Below, piece by piece: positions 55,797 through 64,000 of a DNA stretch of 64,000 nt. The notes under the pieces are model-generated. The model ran no database searches, was not told where the DNA came from, and saw nothing but the letters and a program-made list of their open reading frames with translations. The DNA lies in NCBI GenBank assembly GCA_000733355.1, contig JNVV01000017.1, forward strand, positions 281,786 to 345,785, given 5' to 3'. Each line of letters starts with the position of its first letter. Position 1 is the stretch's first letter. Source of the stretch: Falciphora oryzae. Lineage: Eukaryota > Ascomycota > Sordariomycetes > Magnaporthales > Magnaporthaceae. Position numbers and translations under genes: made by a program.

Positions 55797-56056
55797 ATCG
55801 GCTCACCCTCGGGACTACAAGCAGGTCGGCGTTAAAAGTATCGTCGTCTCCCAAGCGCCCATGCGGCAGAAGGTCGAGCGGCTCTCGGGAGATCGGCTGC
55901 CGATGGAGCAGTGCTACATTAACCTCGCCGTCGTGGAGCAGGCAGATCACATTGCCGGCCGCTCGGAGCAAGGGGGCCAGAAAGCAGCGGAAAGCCTCGT
56001 GCAGAGGGGTTGGGTGGAGGCCTGCCGAGCACGATCGCGATCACGGCACGTGTAAG
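55797..56056 (+). pseudogene. NLR-like (NACHT family) protein N-terminal fragment
   Basis: One frame reads MRQKVERLSGDRLPMEQCYI, then NLAVVEQADHIAGRSEQ, before running into pogo-type repeat sequence and a stop. From memory, this pattern precedes the nucleotide-binding domain in fungal NACHT-type proteins. No P-loop follows. The recall of the family is moderate, so this is a tentative call. Confidence 0.45.
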
Positions 56057-56310
56057 AAAATCGCAATTAAAATCTACGCGTTAAGTTCATTTTTTTGATC
56101 CGGCCCGTGCGGCATGCAGTTGAGCGTGCGATTCATTTATTCGAGGATACATCGATTTCCCGCTAATTTGGGTGGGGAAAAATGTCACTAAAAAACGACA
56201 AGTCGCTGCACCGCGCTGATCCCCGGAGGGCCGATCAAGCAGGCGCTTTTAGCCCGCGCAAGTATCAGGTAGAACGGCAGTGCTGGGCGACGAGAGAAAC
56301 CCCCCCTGGA
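55970..56310 (-). mobile_element. Pogo-type element 5' region, inverted fragment
   Basis: The sequence matches the reverse complement of 63400-63720 in the promoter and 5' untranslated part of the pogo-like transposase, including CTACGCGTTAA(A/G)TTCAT, CGGCCCGTGCGG and GATTTCCCGCTAATTTGGGTGG. The transposase coding part is absent here. Confidence 0.75.
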
Positions 56311-56779
56311 GCGATTCATGCGATCGTTATCACAGCACATATTCCCCTAGGGGGTCAGGTTGCACGGGGCGTTAGGTGGGCGAAGCACGCGAACGCTAGC
56401 CCTGGTCGTCTCCATTAATTAGTCCGAGGCAACACGATGCGAGTGTGTACTCCGTGAGGGAAACGGGTCAAAGGGGCCGGCGGCGACAGCATCCCCACCA
56501 TCATCCAGCTGCTGGGCCTGGACGCCCGCCTGCACGGTTTGTGCGTTGAGGATATCGAAGCGCCATCGCTGGCCCACAGTAATTGGCGGCGAGTCGATAA
56601 CTAGGCACTTTTGACCATGATCAACTCCTGATGATCCGCGTTTTATCTTACCGGGAGACCGCCTGCCTAATTGGGCGCCCAACACGTCAAAAGCGGTAGC
56701 AGAAGGCATGGATAACATCCAATCTCTCTCGCCCTCCCACGACCTTTCAACCCTACAACTCCCCACCCTCCTTCTAAGC

Positions 56780-57321
56780 CGCGTGGCCGTATAGGACACC
56801 GTCACTGTTGACGTGGTAGCCCTTCCCGGCTTTGTTGTTTCCAAGGGCCACCAATGCCACCACCTCCTGATCCATTGCCTGCAGTCGCCGGACCAGGTGG
56901 TAAGTGGGGCGCGCCAACTCGTCACCATGCCATTTCGCTCCGGACCAGGAGTTGTCCGGGACCCAAGGTGCGGGTCATCGAAGTGGCCGTTTCGGATAGC
57001 CGGACGGCAGAACTTGAACGTCCGTTCTTCCGTCGAAAGCCGGCCGTCGCCGATGCAGACGGGGCACAGGCTCGGGTCTATCATGAGAGGGAACGGATCG
57101 GGCTCGGGCGAGAGATCCGGCGGCTCTTGCTTGATGGGGAGTCCGATTTGCCTCCGCTGCCGGATGTGGTCGCGCCGACGGGTCTCTCGCTTGTTGCAAA
57201 GAGACACCATCAGATCGATGGCCTCAATAGGGTGGCACAAGATCTCGTCGTCAGACCAGTTATCTGGCTGGTCACACCAGATTTCGGCAAGCCGTGGGCG
57301 TTCGGGGATGTTAAGCTCCAC
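56780..57321 (-). pseudogene. FluG/DUF3435-like protein scrap with CxxC
   Basis: The frame from 57321 carries IEAIDLMVSLCNKRETRRRD, RQIGLPIKQEPPDL and then PFPLMIDPSLCPVCIGD with TFKFCRPAIRNGHFDD. This is the end region of fungal FluG-domain (DUF3435) and C2H2-type proteins, which I recall with very similar wording. After about 56940 the frame has no more similarity, so this is a fragment from a repeated gene family. Confidence 0.55.
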
Positions 57322-57376
57322 CTTGGGCTTTTCATATGGGTTAGGTTAGCAAACGGACTCGAGTGATCGTCAGATA

Positions 57377-57412
57377 TCTAGGTGGGTAGATTCCTAGGTA
57401 GGTAGGTAGGCC
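57377..57412. repeat. CCTAGGTAGGTAGG tract at a gene breakpoint
   Basis: An ACCTAGG-containing tract lies right where the GATA zinc finger of the neighbouring relic is cut. Similar tracts lie near 2034, 9626, 12706 and 15978. Confidence 0.6.
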
Positions 57413-57940
57413 CCCTTCGCCACTCGGGCGTGCTGCGCGTGTGGCAGCTGGCGCAGTCGCGCACGAGGCCGGCGCTCCTGCGCCGCTTGCGCTTCTTGCG
57501 GTTCGACAGCAGCTGGCCCAGCTCCTCGGCCAGCAGCCGGTTCACCTTCTCCATTTGGTGAGCTCGTACCGCCAGCTCGTGCACCGCGTCGTGTTGAGCT
57601 CCTCAAACATGTTGTCGTCAAGATGCGTGTACGTCTGCGGCAAGCCCCCCGCCGTTGTTCCTCCTGGTGTCTTGGCCGCCCCCGTGCCCGTGCCCGTGCC
57701 CGTGCCCGCCGGCGTCGCCCCGTGCTCTTGCTTGTGTTTGTTGTTGTTGTCGTCGTTGTTGTTGTCGTTGTCTTGCTTCGACCCCGATCGCGTCTTTGCA
57801 TCTTCGCTCGGACCTCCTGCTGCTGCCGAATCGTTCGCGTCACCGCCGGCATCCGAGCCGGTGGCGCCGGTGGTGGTGGCGGCGGCGGCGGCGGCGGCAA
57901 CTGGGGCCTGGCTGCGGTCCTGGTACCATTGAGGAGGCTA
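57412..57940 (-). pseudogene. wc-1: White collar 1-like (blue-light GATA factor) fragment
   Basis: The open frames encode a linker with Asn/Thr/Gly repeats (including a GTGTGTG run from a CCCGTG minisatellite), then GGLPQTYTHLDDNMFEELNT, TTRCTSWRYEL and, after a one-base frame change, KVNRLLAEELGQLLSNRKKR and the first half of a GATA zinc finger, DCASCHTRSTPEWRRGP. In white collar 1 this linker sits between the PAS region and the GATA finger. The second cysteine pair and the rest are missing: sequence changes to a CCTAGGTAGG tract. Neither LOV nor PAS domain is found upstream. This is a truncated extra copy, not the functional photoreceptor. Confidence 0.6.
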
Positions 57941-58638
57941 AGAGAAGACTTGAGCCAAGCAGTTCCCAATCCGGAATGTCCACCTTGGCAAACCATATAG
58001 ACTCGTTCTCCCATGCCAACGACTTTGGCTAGCGCTCATTGCTGTGCTTTCGAATGCTCGACAAACTTCTCAACTGCTTGCGCGACCAGGCGGCCACACG
58101 TCTCCTCGGACCCTCTACAATCGATCTGTGTCTCTGCTCAACGACCGCACGGGCTGGGAGGAGTGGTAAAAAGGATATATTGGTTTAGTGTAGAAAGAAG
58201 CCCATTTTGTTAACAGTCACCGCTGCCAGGGTTCGATGGATGCCTGCACTCGTCTGAGGATCAGCGCTTTTGACCTGCCGAACCCTTTTTTTGCCTTCGA
58301 TGTTGCTCTCGAAGTCACTCACTCCGATCTTCGGGACAACAAAACCCCAGCATGCGATCGTCTCCGCCATCTCGACTGACCACACCAGAAATCGTTTACT
58401 CTCTACTCGCGGGAACGCTCTATCTTCCAGTACATATTTGGTCCTTTCTCGAAGCTTCACCTCCTTTCTAATGTTCCTGTCCGCCCGGCTCCGGGGAGTT
58501 TTTCTGTCGTTGGGGTTAACCGGCGCAGTTCGGGGCCCAGGAAGAAATGTCCGGTGCGCTGTGCGCTCCTCTAGCAAGCCATATTCCGGTGGTTTTCCGA
58601 GGCGCCTTCGAGATGTTCGTGGTTTGTCGGAAAAATCG

Positions 58639-59591
58639 TCAGCTGATTCCCTCATTCGTTTTGGTCGAGCGTGTTTGCCGGAAATTTCCTGATCTGTTGC
58701 CAGCCGACGAGCTGAATCTCGTTCTGTCTGGCGTGGCGCCCCCCGTGGTGATTTGCGCACATTGGACCCAGGCTGTTGTGGTTTTGACGTTGTGCGGGTG
58801 TTCCGAACCTTGGTAGGGCGCCCTTCTTCCTCCTCTTCCGCCTCTACGTCTCCGACGTTTTTTCCTCTGTGGTGGTGTCTTGTTCGCGGTGCTATCAGAA
58901 GCAGCGACGTAAAGGACATTGCCAGGCGGAACGGTGCCTAGGATGGCGTTTTTCGGGCAGGGATCGGGCGTATCAAGGGCGCATATGGATAAGGATGTGG
59001 TCGGGAGTCGGGCAGGCGGGCGGGACGCGGTCGAGGTGGCTAGACCTTTCGTCAGGCCAGCTTTGGCCCTGTTGCCATCGGTATCGTCGTCGCCGTCTCC
59101 GTCGCCGTCGCTGGACGGGGTGGCGGCTTCCATAAGGGCTTCCAGGTCCCTCACCTGGGCCGCGCGTTTTTCCACCACCTCGGATGGCGTGTGGTCGATG
59201 GGCCATTTCTCGGCGGTCTGCTGGCCATACTTCGCGGCCCTGCCTGGCTGGATTGTGAAGAGTAGAACTTCGAGGCTCGCCCGGAGTGCGCCGACGAATG
59301 CACTGTCGACGCGGTCTGCTTTCGGGACTGGGGCGTTCAGCCGTGGGATGAGGTAGGTGCCCTTTGTAGCAACGACGTCGAAAAGGCCCTGCTCGTCGTA
59401 GCATTGTCAGCAGTGGCGCGGGCAATACAACCAGGGGCAGAGCGCAATCGCAGACTTACGATGGGCGGTGCTTGGGTGTCGCCGTCGTCGGAGGCCGTGT
59501 TTGGCGAGGTCATGGCCGAGGCTTGTCGAGGTTGAACAGTCGCAAGCAACAGGGCAGCAGGGCGGGGCGACCTAAGTGTGGAGACAGCCAT
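58639..59591 (-). CDS. Hypothetical basic protein, two exons
   Basis: ATG at 59591 (or the inner one at 59513) opens exon 1 to 59460. A GTAAGT intron of 71 bp (59389-59459) joins exon 2 in phase. The product has 293 residues: GLFDVVATKGTYLIPRLN, ASLEVLLFTIQPGRAAKYG and SEVVEKRAAQVRDLEALMEA, then an acidic GDGDGDDDTDG patch and a strongly basic RKKRRRRRGGRGGRR stretch. No family recognised. It lies immediately upstream in map order of the kinase pseudogene, same strand. The overlapping frame 58185-58919 is also open; which is coding in the shared part is uncertain. Confidence 0.5.
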
Positions 59592-59739
59592 TCGGGCTCG
59601 GCGCCTGACGTTGTGCCACGTAACTCGATCCTACGAAAGCCGGGCTCTCAGAATTTGGTCGCAGAGTCGAACCACATCAACGATACGACGAGATCAAAAA
59701 AAAACCGGGGGGAGGAAAACGAAAAACCGAAATAAATTT

Positions 59740-61665
59740 CTACAAGCTTTGGCTATCTACTTCGCCTGTTACTCCGTCGTCCATCCTTAACCTCTTGGGT
59801 TTTCGCGGTACGTCAGACAGCAGCTGTCCCCAGGCCTCGTGTTGGAGCGCCTCATTGATGCCAATGCGACGACCGTAGCTGGCTCGAGCACAGGGATGCC
59901 TCAGCATCTGCGTCAGCAAATCGCCGACTGTAAACATGTTAGTGGGCGCTCGCTGAAGCCAGGGTACCACGAACGAACTTACGCTGGATATGCTGCCGGG
60001 ACGGCTCCGCTGCCTTGGCGTCGCGGGTTAATATGTCGATGGCTTCCTCGTATCTTTCGTTGAAATCCCGGCGCAGGCCCTCGCAGTCCTTCCTGTCGCT
60101 GCGCCACGGGTTACGCGCGAATTTCCAGGGGTGGCGACCGTACGTCAGCTCGAACCCGACGACACCCAGGCTCCAGACGTCGACCGAGTGGTCGTAGCGC
60201 TCCATTTCGCGCTCCGGGGCGATGTAATCGAGGGTGCCTCCATTGCCCGGCGTGGGACGCAGGGTGGAGTTCGGTTTGAGGTGGGTGGCGTGGCCGATAT
60301 CCATAAGAACGGCTCGCGGCGGTGTTCCGATCACGCCGATGTTGGGCGGCTTCAGGTCGCCGTGCAGCTAGCCCTCGCTGTGCAGGGCCTTGATGCCGAG
60401 CAGTGCATTACGGAACACGCGCGCGGCCTTTATCGTTATGCCCTTGGAGCCTCTGCTTGCGCCCGAATACTTGTTTAGCTATCTGCTTTTCGCTGTAGCG
60501 AGAGGATCACGGGAATGCTTACCCGTTGCTACTGTTTTCCACTAGGTTGCTTAGGGTGAGAGGTGTCATGGGGGCCATGACGATGGCAACCTCCTGGAAG
60601 GGCGTTTGGGGCGACGACGGGGAGTTGCTGGCCCCGGGGTGACCGATCACCTCCAGCAACCGTACGATGCGCTCCCCGGCGTCCCACTTCTTGGCCAGGG
60701 CCGTCAACTTTTAAAACGCCTGGACCTCGCGATCCACGCTGTCCTTGGTCCTGGAATTCCGCTCCACAATCTTTACGGCAGCCACTTCGTTTTTCGAATT
60801 GGAGACAAGGAATACTCTCCCCATGCCGCCCCGGCCGAGCGGCTCCGACAAGGTCGGTCCACCTCCCGACGGTCCGCACGCTGCGGAGCGGGGTCGGCAT
60901 TTCGAAGTCCATAGCTCGCGGCGCCTTTAGAACGTCGGTCAAGTAGCCGTCCCGTTCTCTTTCGAAGGCCGGCGTCCCAGCCCAATCCGTATATTTGAAG
61001 ACATATCTAAGCTTGTCAAAGTCGATATTCATCGAATGCTGGTTTAAGGTGAATAACCGTCGATTAACTATGGCGCCGTTGACCGCGAGCTCAGCATGCT
61101 GGGAGCTGGACTTGCCAGCGATGAAGAGAGCACGGTTATGCAGATCGAAATTGAAGCGCGCGTGCATCGTCCGGAGGTTGATGCCGCGCTTTTTAGCAAA
61201 GGCCGCGGTGCAAAAGAGCAGGTCGGCACCGCTCGACCCCGGCAGCCGGCCTTCCCCCGCTGTCAACCCCAATTCCGGAACCGACGGCAAAGGCTGGAAG
61301 CCTACGAGATACCGTCCCGTCCAAATCATGCCCAGCTCACGGATGCTAGCGGCGACCTCGCCCCCGGAGAAGGGCTCGGTCAGGCCGTCGCTGGTAAATC
61401 CGTCGCCACACTGGAGTTTCCGCTCCAGCTCGCGTTTAAGCTGAGATACGTCGTTATCGCACACTTGCGTGGGCTTGACCTGTATGCGACAGACAGGGCC
61501 TTCGTCGCGCGGGGTATTCTGGCGCCCCGCCGTAAGCGCGTCGTAGGTGTCGCTCAATGCCAACCGGGCGAGAGCGTTTGCGGGCGTCAAAGTATCGTAG
61601 ACATGCTCGGGCGTGACGCTACCGCTCGTTTTTTGATTTAGCTGAAGTCCAGCCCGGTGCCGCAA
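59740..61665 (-). pseudogene. FHA-domain Ser/Thr protein kinase pseudogene
   Basis: The N-terminal part (61665 to about 60900) shows an FHA-like pattern: FNFDLHNRALFIAGKSSSQH and AELAVNGAIVNRRLF. After a one-base frame change near 60880, the kinase N-lobe reads EPLGRGGMGRVF and EVAAVKIVE. A TAA at 60713 and a TAG at 60370 interrupt it; both would be CAA and CAG before a C-to-T change. The C-lobe has LHGDLKPPNIGV, MDIGHATHLK, GTLDYIAPER and DVWSLGVVGFEL; its DFG reads DIG. A 55 bp intron with CACTAAC lies at 59928-59982, and the protein ends at 59740. The family resembles fungal checkpoint-type kinases, but this copy is dead. Confidence 0.82.
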
Positions 61666-62284
61666 GGGCGGCTCCGGAGAACCGAAATATGACAGTGCTG
61701 TTGCGACGATAGCTGACGCGGCATCGTCCTCCGAATCCGACGAGCCACCATCATTTGCATCCGACGGCCGTCATTCCCCCCACCCCTTACACTAGCACGC
61801 CGCCGAATTCCTTGTCCCCCGACGTCGCGATCATCCGCGTCTCGAGGGAGTGGAAATTAAAAAGGACGCTAAAGACGGCGTGAGCACGCCGCTGCTGGCA
61901 ATGCTCACAGCGCCGAGGCTGCCCGTGCTGGCCCGCTGCTCCAGAGGCTCGCGTTGTGCGGCGCCGTCGTTAGATAAAACCACTCTGACCATGCGGAGTG
62001 CGAGGTTCCGCGGTCGCCGGGGCCGCCCCTTTCGGCGCCGGCGGGTCCTGAGTCCTTTCCGGTCGGGCACGGCGTCTGAGTGCTGTCCGCAGGAACGGCG
62101 TACCTGAATAGCAGCGGCTGCTCTGGTGCCAGGCACGTCGAGCACGAGGTAATGGACCGCGTGCTGCTACGGATTGATAGGGCCCGAGGCTGGGCCGCCG
62201 CGCTGTCTGATGGGCTGGTGATGGCGGGTGCTGCAACGAGGGACACCCGCCGCGCCATTCCGTGCTCTTTCATGGCGGGGACGG

Positions 62285-62650
62285 AGGGGGTCGAGTGGGC
62301 CTGCGGAGGTGGCCGCAGTTGGGCCGACTCCAGCCACTCAGGAACGAATGGGTGGGGTTCGCGATCAAGAGGTCCGACAAAATCTCGGAGGAACGAGGTG
62401 GATTGACCAGGAGCCTTGGGTTCCGGGTGGTATAAAGTCGTCTGTATGTATTGCTCAATTAGCCGTGAACCCTCCACGCGCGAAAGTGGCTAGCCATACC
62501 ATGTCCGCGTCTGCCTTCTCGTCCTCAGCTCCACGCTGTCGTGCGTCCGCCTTTGTTAATCATGTTCGCTTTGGGGGCCGCGGATCAAGTCCGGCTATCG
62601 CGTCGAGTCGTCTCTTCCGAGCTTGCAGGAGCGACGGCGGCTAAGAATGA
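62285..62650 (-). repeat. Dispersed repeat, right copy (inverted partner at 0.64 kb)
   Basis: Reverse complement matches 640-965. One frame (62477 downward) reads IEQYIQTTLYHPEPKAPGQ, then TSFLRDFVGPLDREPHPF. Flanking sequence on the far side is unrelated. Confidence 0.65.
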
Positions 62651-63399
62651 TTGGTTATCGTCGCTTGTGCTGCAAACATGAGAGCGGGGTCATTGCATGG
62701 CCCAACAAGACCCACATTTCGACTGCTTCGCGTTGAATGGGCATCAGACAGGAGAGATGGGCGCGGCTAAAGATACCAGCCCCACCTTCATTCGGCTGCG
62801 GCCAATGCCTGCCCACGGAGCGAAGCGCCGCGTGCAACAAATAATTGGTTGTCAGCAGTCCTGCTTTTGTATCGCGGGAGCCACTGTGCGGCCATTCGGG
62901 TGTGAACGATGCACATAGCCTGTCCACAGTGTAACGATCGGCATAAGTCACTCCCAATGCACTACACACCCACAAAAGGGCACGATTCAGGACTGTCTGC
63001 ACAGTCACTGAAGCTGACTTATGAAGGTGCTAGGACGGTGCGTGCGGGGTTGTACGCCACGCTCGTCACACACAGGTCCTCTCACTCCACAGACCACAAG
63101 TGAGAGGGGTCGGGACGAAACGGTCCAGACGGCAAGTCGGACGAAAAATCTTGCTAACGGCCTCTTTCCTTTCCGTTACATTCATAACGGCGCGGCCTTA
63201 ATACGATTGGACAATGCCGCGACCCTGTCTTAGAACCAAAAGCCTCAGCCACAGCGGCGGAGGCGCAGGCGGCTAGGTGCCAAGCCAATTAAAATCACTC
63301 CAAGGTCCATGAAAAGATGTTTCAGGCCCATTTGCAACTAGCCGCACGAAATGCCAGAATCCCAAAGTGCTGAGCCGGAATGATGGAAATAAATGTACT
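62651..63399. other. Intergenic with no supported gene
   Basis: Scattered short frames, none with recognisable content. Confidence 0.5.
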
Positions 63400-63739
63400 T
63401 GTGCGGCTTTAAAGCAGCTCGCACGAATCGGCCCTCCGGGGATAAAGTGCGGTGGTGCAACTTGACGTTTTTCGTGCAACTTGACGTTTTTTTGTGACAT
63501 TATCCACCACCCAAATTAGCGGGAAATCGATGTACATCTGAATAAATGAATCGCACGCTCAACTGCATACCGCACGGGCCGGATCCAAAAAAAAAATGAA
63601 TTTAACGCGTAGATTTTAATCGCGATTTTCTATCGCGTGCCGGGATCGTGATCGCGTTTGGCAGGCCTCCGCCCAACCCCGCCGCGAGATGCTCTTTGCT
63701 GCTTTAACCCCTTGATTTTCCCTGCAAAAACCCACCAAA
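63400..63739 (+). mobile_element. Pogo-type element 5' untranslated region
   Basis: It contains the repeat pair CGTGCAACTTGACGTTTTT near 63455-63497 and the segment shared with 56.0-56.3 kb. It leads directly to the transposase ATG at 63740. Confidence 0.7.
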
Positions 63740-63952
63740 ATGGGCAGAAATAAGAGTGAAAAGGAGCTCGAGAAAGCTCGTATCGCCGAGGCACGAATAT
63801 TGGCCGCCATGGAGGACGTCGCCCTCAATAGGTTCAAGAACGCCGCGCAGGCCGCAAGGCATTACGGAATCAACGCCCGCAAGTTCCAAAGGCGCCTGAA
63901 GGGCGGGAGGTCGCTCCAAGGCAACGGCGGCCACAATAGGATGCTTGACGAT

Positions 63953-63956
<4 letters not shown>
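63740..63956 (+). pseudogene. Pogo/Fot1 transposase N-terminus, cut by a LINE
   Basis: ATG at 63740 (context CCAAA) begins about 72 residues: MGRNKSEKELEKARIAEA, then an HTH region ALNRFKNAAQAARHYGINAR, then FQRRLKGGRSLQGN and MLDDTE. This is the Psq-like helix-turn-helix found at the start of pogo and Fot1 transposases. A GA tract and LINE 3' end follow immediately, so the DDE domain is displaced or lost beyond the window. Confidence 0.8.
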
Positions 63957-63989
<33 letters not shown>

Positions 63990-64000
63990 ATTTAACGTCG
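63957..64000 (-). mobile_element. LINE 3' end, third copy, at window edge
   Basis: A (GA)n tract of about 30 bp is followed by TTTATTTAACGTCG, the same terminal block as at 20991 and 18527. The element continues beyond the window. Confidence 0.75.

Overview
The window is from a filamentous ascomycete (Pezizomycotina, most likely a Sordariomycete). Supporting signs are short 50-120 bp spliceosomal introns with CTAAC-type branch points, secreted-protein genes typical of these fungi, fungal-only families (DUF8021, DUF7708, DUF7025-AAA, FunK1 kinase), fungal transposons (chromodomain Gypsy, Tad1-like LINE, PIF/Harbinger, pogo/Fot1), and C-to-T/G-to-A nonsense changes that look like repeat-induced point mutation (RIP). 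I see no rRNA, CRISPR or convincing tRNA.

Layout. 0-1 kb: truncated FunK1 kinase and a dispersed repeat whose inverted partner lies at 62.3-62.65 kb. 2.5-5.1 kb (-): intact GH95 alpha-L-fucosidase. 6.5-13.6 kb: decayed FAD monooxygenase, a small secreted cysteine-rich protein, a decayed NRPS fragment (A-T-C) and a branched-chain aminotransferase fragment, probably remains of a secondary-metabolite locus. 14.4-15.7 kb (+): secreted aspartic protease. 17.6-18.5 kb (+): secreted DUF8021 protein. 18.5-41.4 kb: nested transposon island containing LINE 3' ends, a foldback element, a RIP-mutated Harbinger Myb-like gene, a LINE ORF2, a complete minus-strand Gypsy element with 175 bp LTRs, a second plus-strand Gypsy lacking its 5' end, a Harbinger element with an open Myb-like gene and a beheaded transposase, and a Gypsy integrase scrap. 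41.6-43.1 kb (-): intact tyrosinase. 43.7-47.2 kb: LINE ORF1 and a dead JmjC-domain gene split by a solo LTR with a perfect 5 bp target duplication. 48.0-54.8 kb: two intact head-to-head genes, an AAA+ ATPase (-) and a DUF7708 protein (+). 55.8-64 kb: a graveyard of regulator, kinase and NLR-like fragments (NLR-like N-terminus, FluG/DUF3435-like scrap, white-collar-1-like scrap, FHA-kinase pseudogene) plus one possibly intact hypothetical gene, ending in a pogo transposase start cut by another LINE 3' end.

The intact genes split into secreted enzymes or effector-like proteins (fucosidase, protease, tyrosinase, DUF8021, cysteine-rich protein) and an intracellular ATPase/DUF7708 pair. Large secreted functions interspersed with RIP-damaged transposons suggest a fast-evolving accessory compartment. 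Gene models were joined by hand from reading frames and splice motifs. The multi-exon models for the fucosidase, tyrosinase, AAA ATPase and DUF7708 gene each close to an exact multiple of three.
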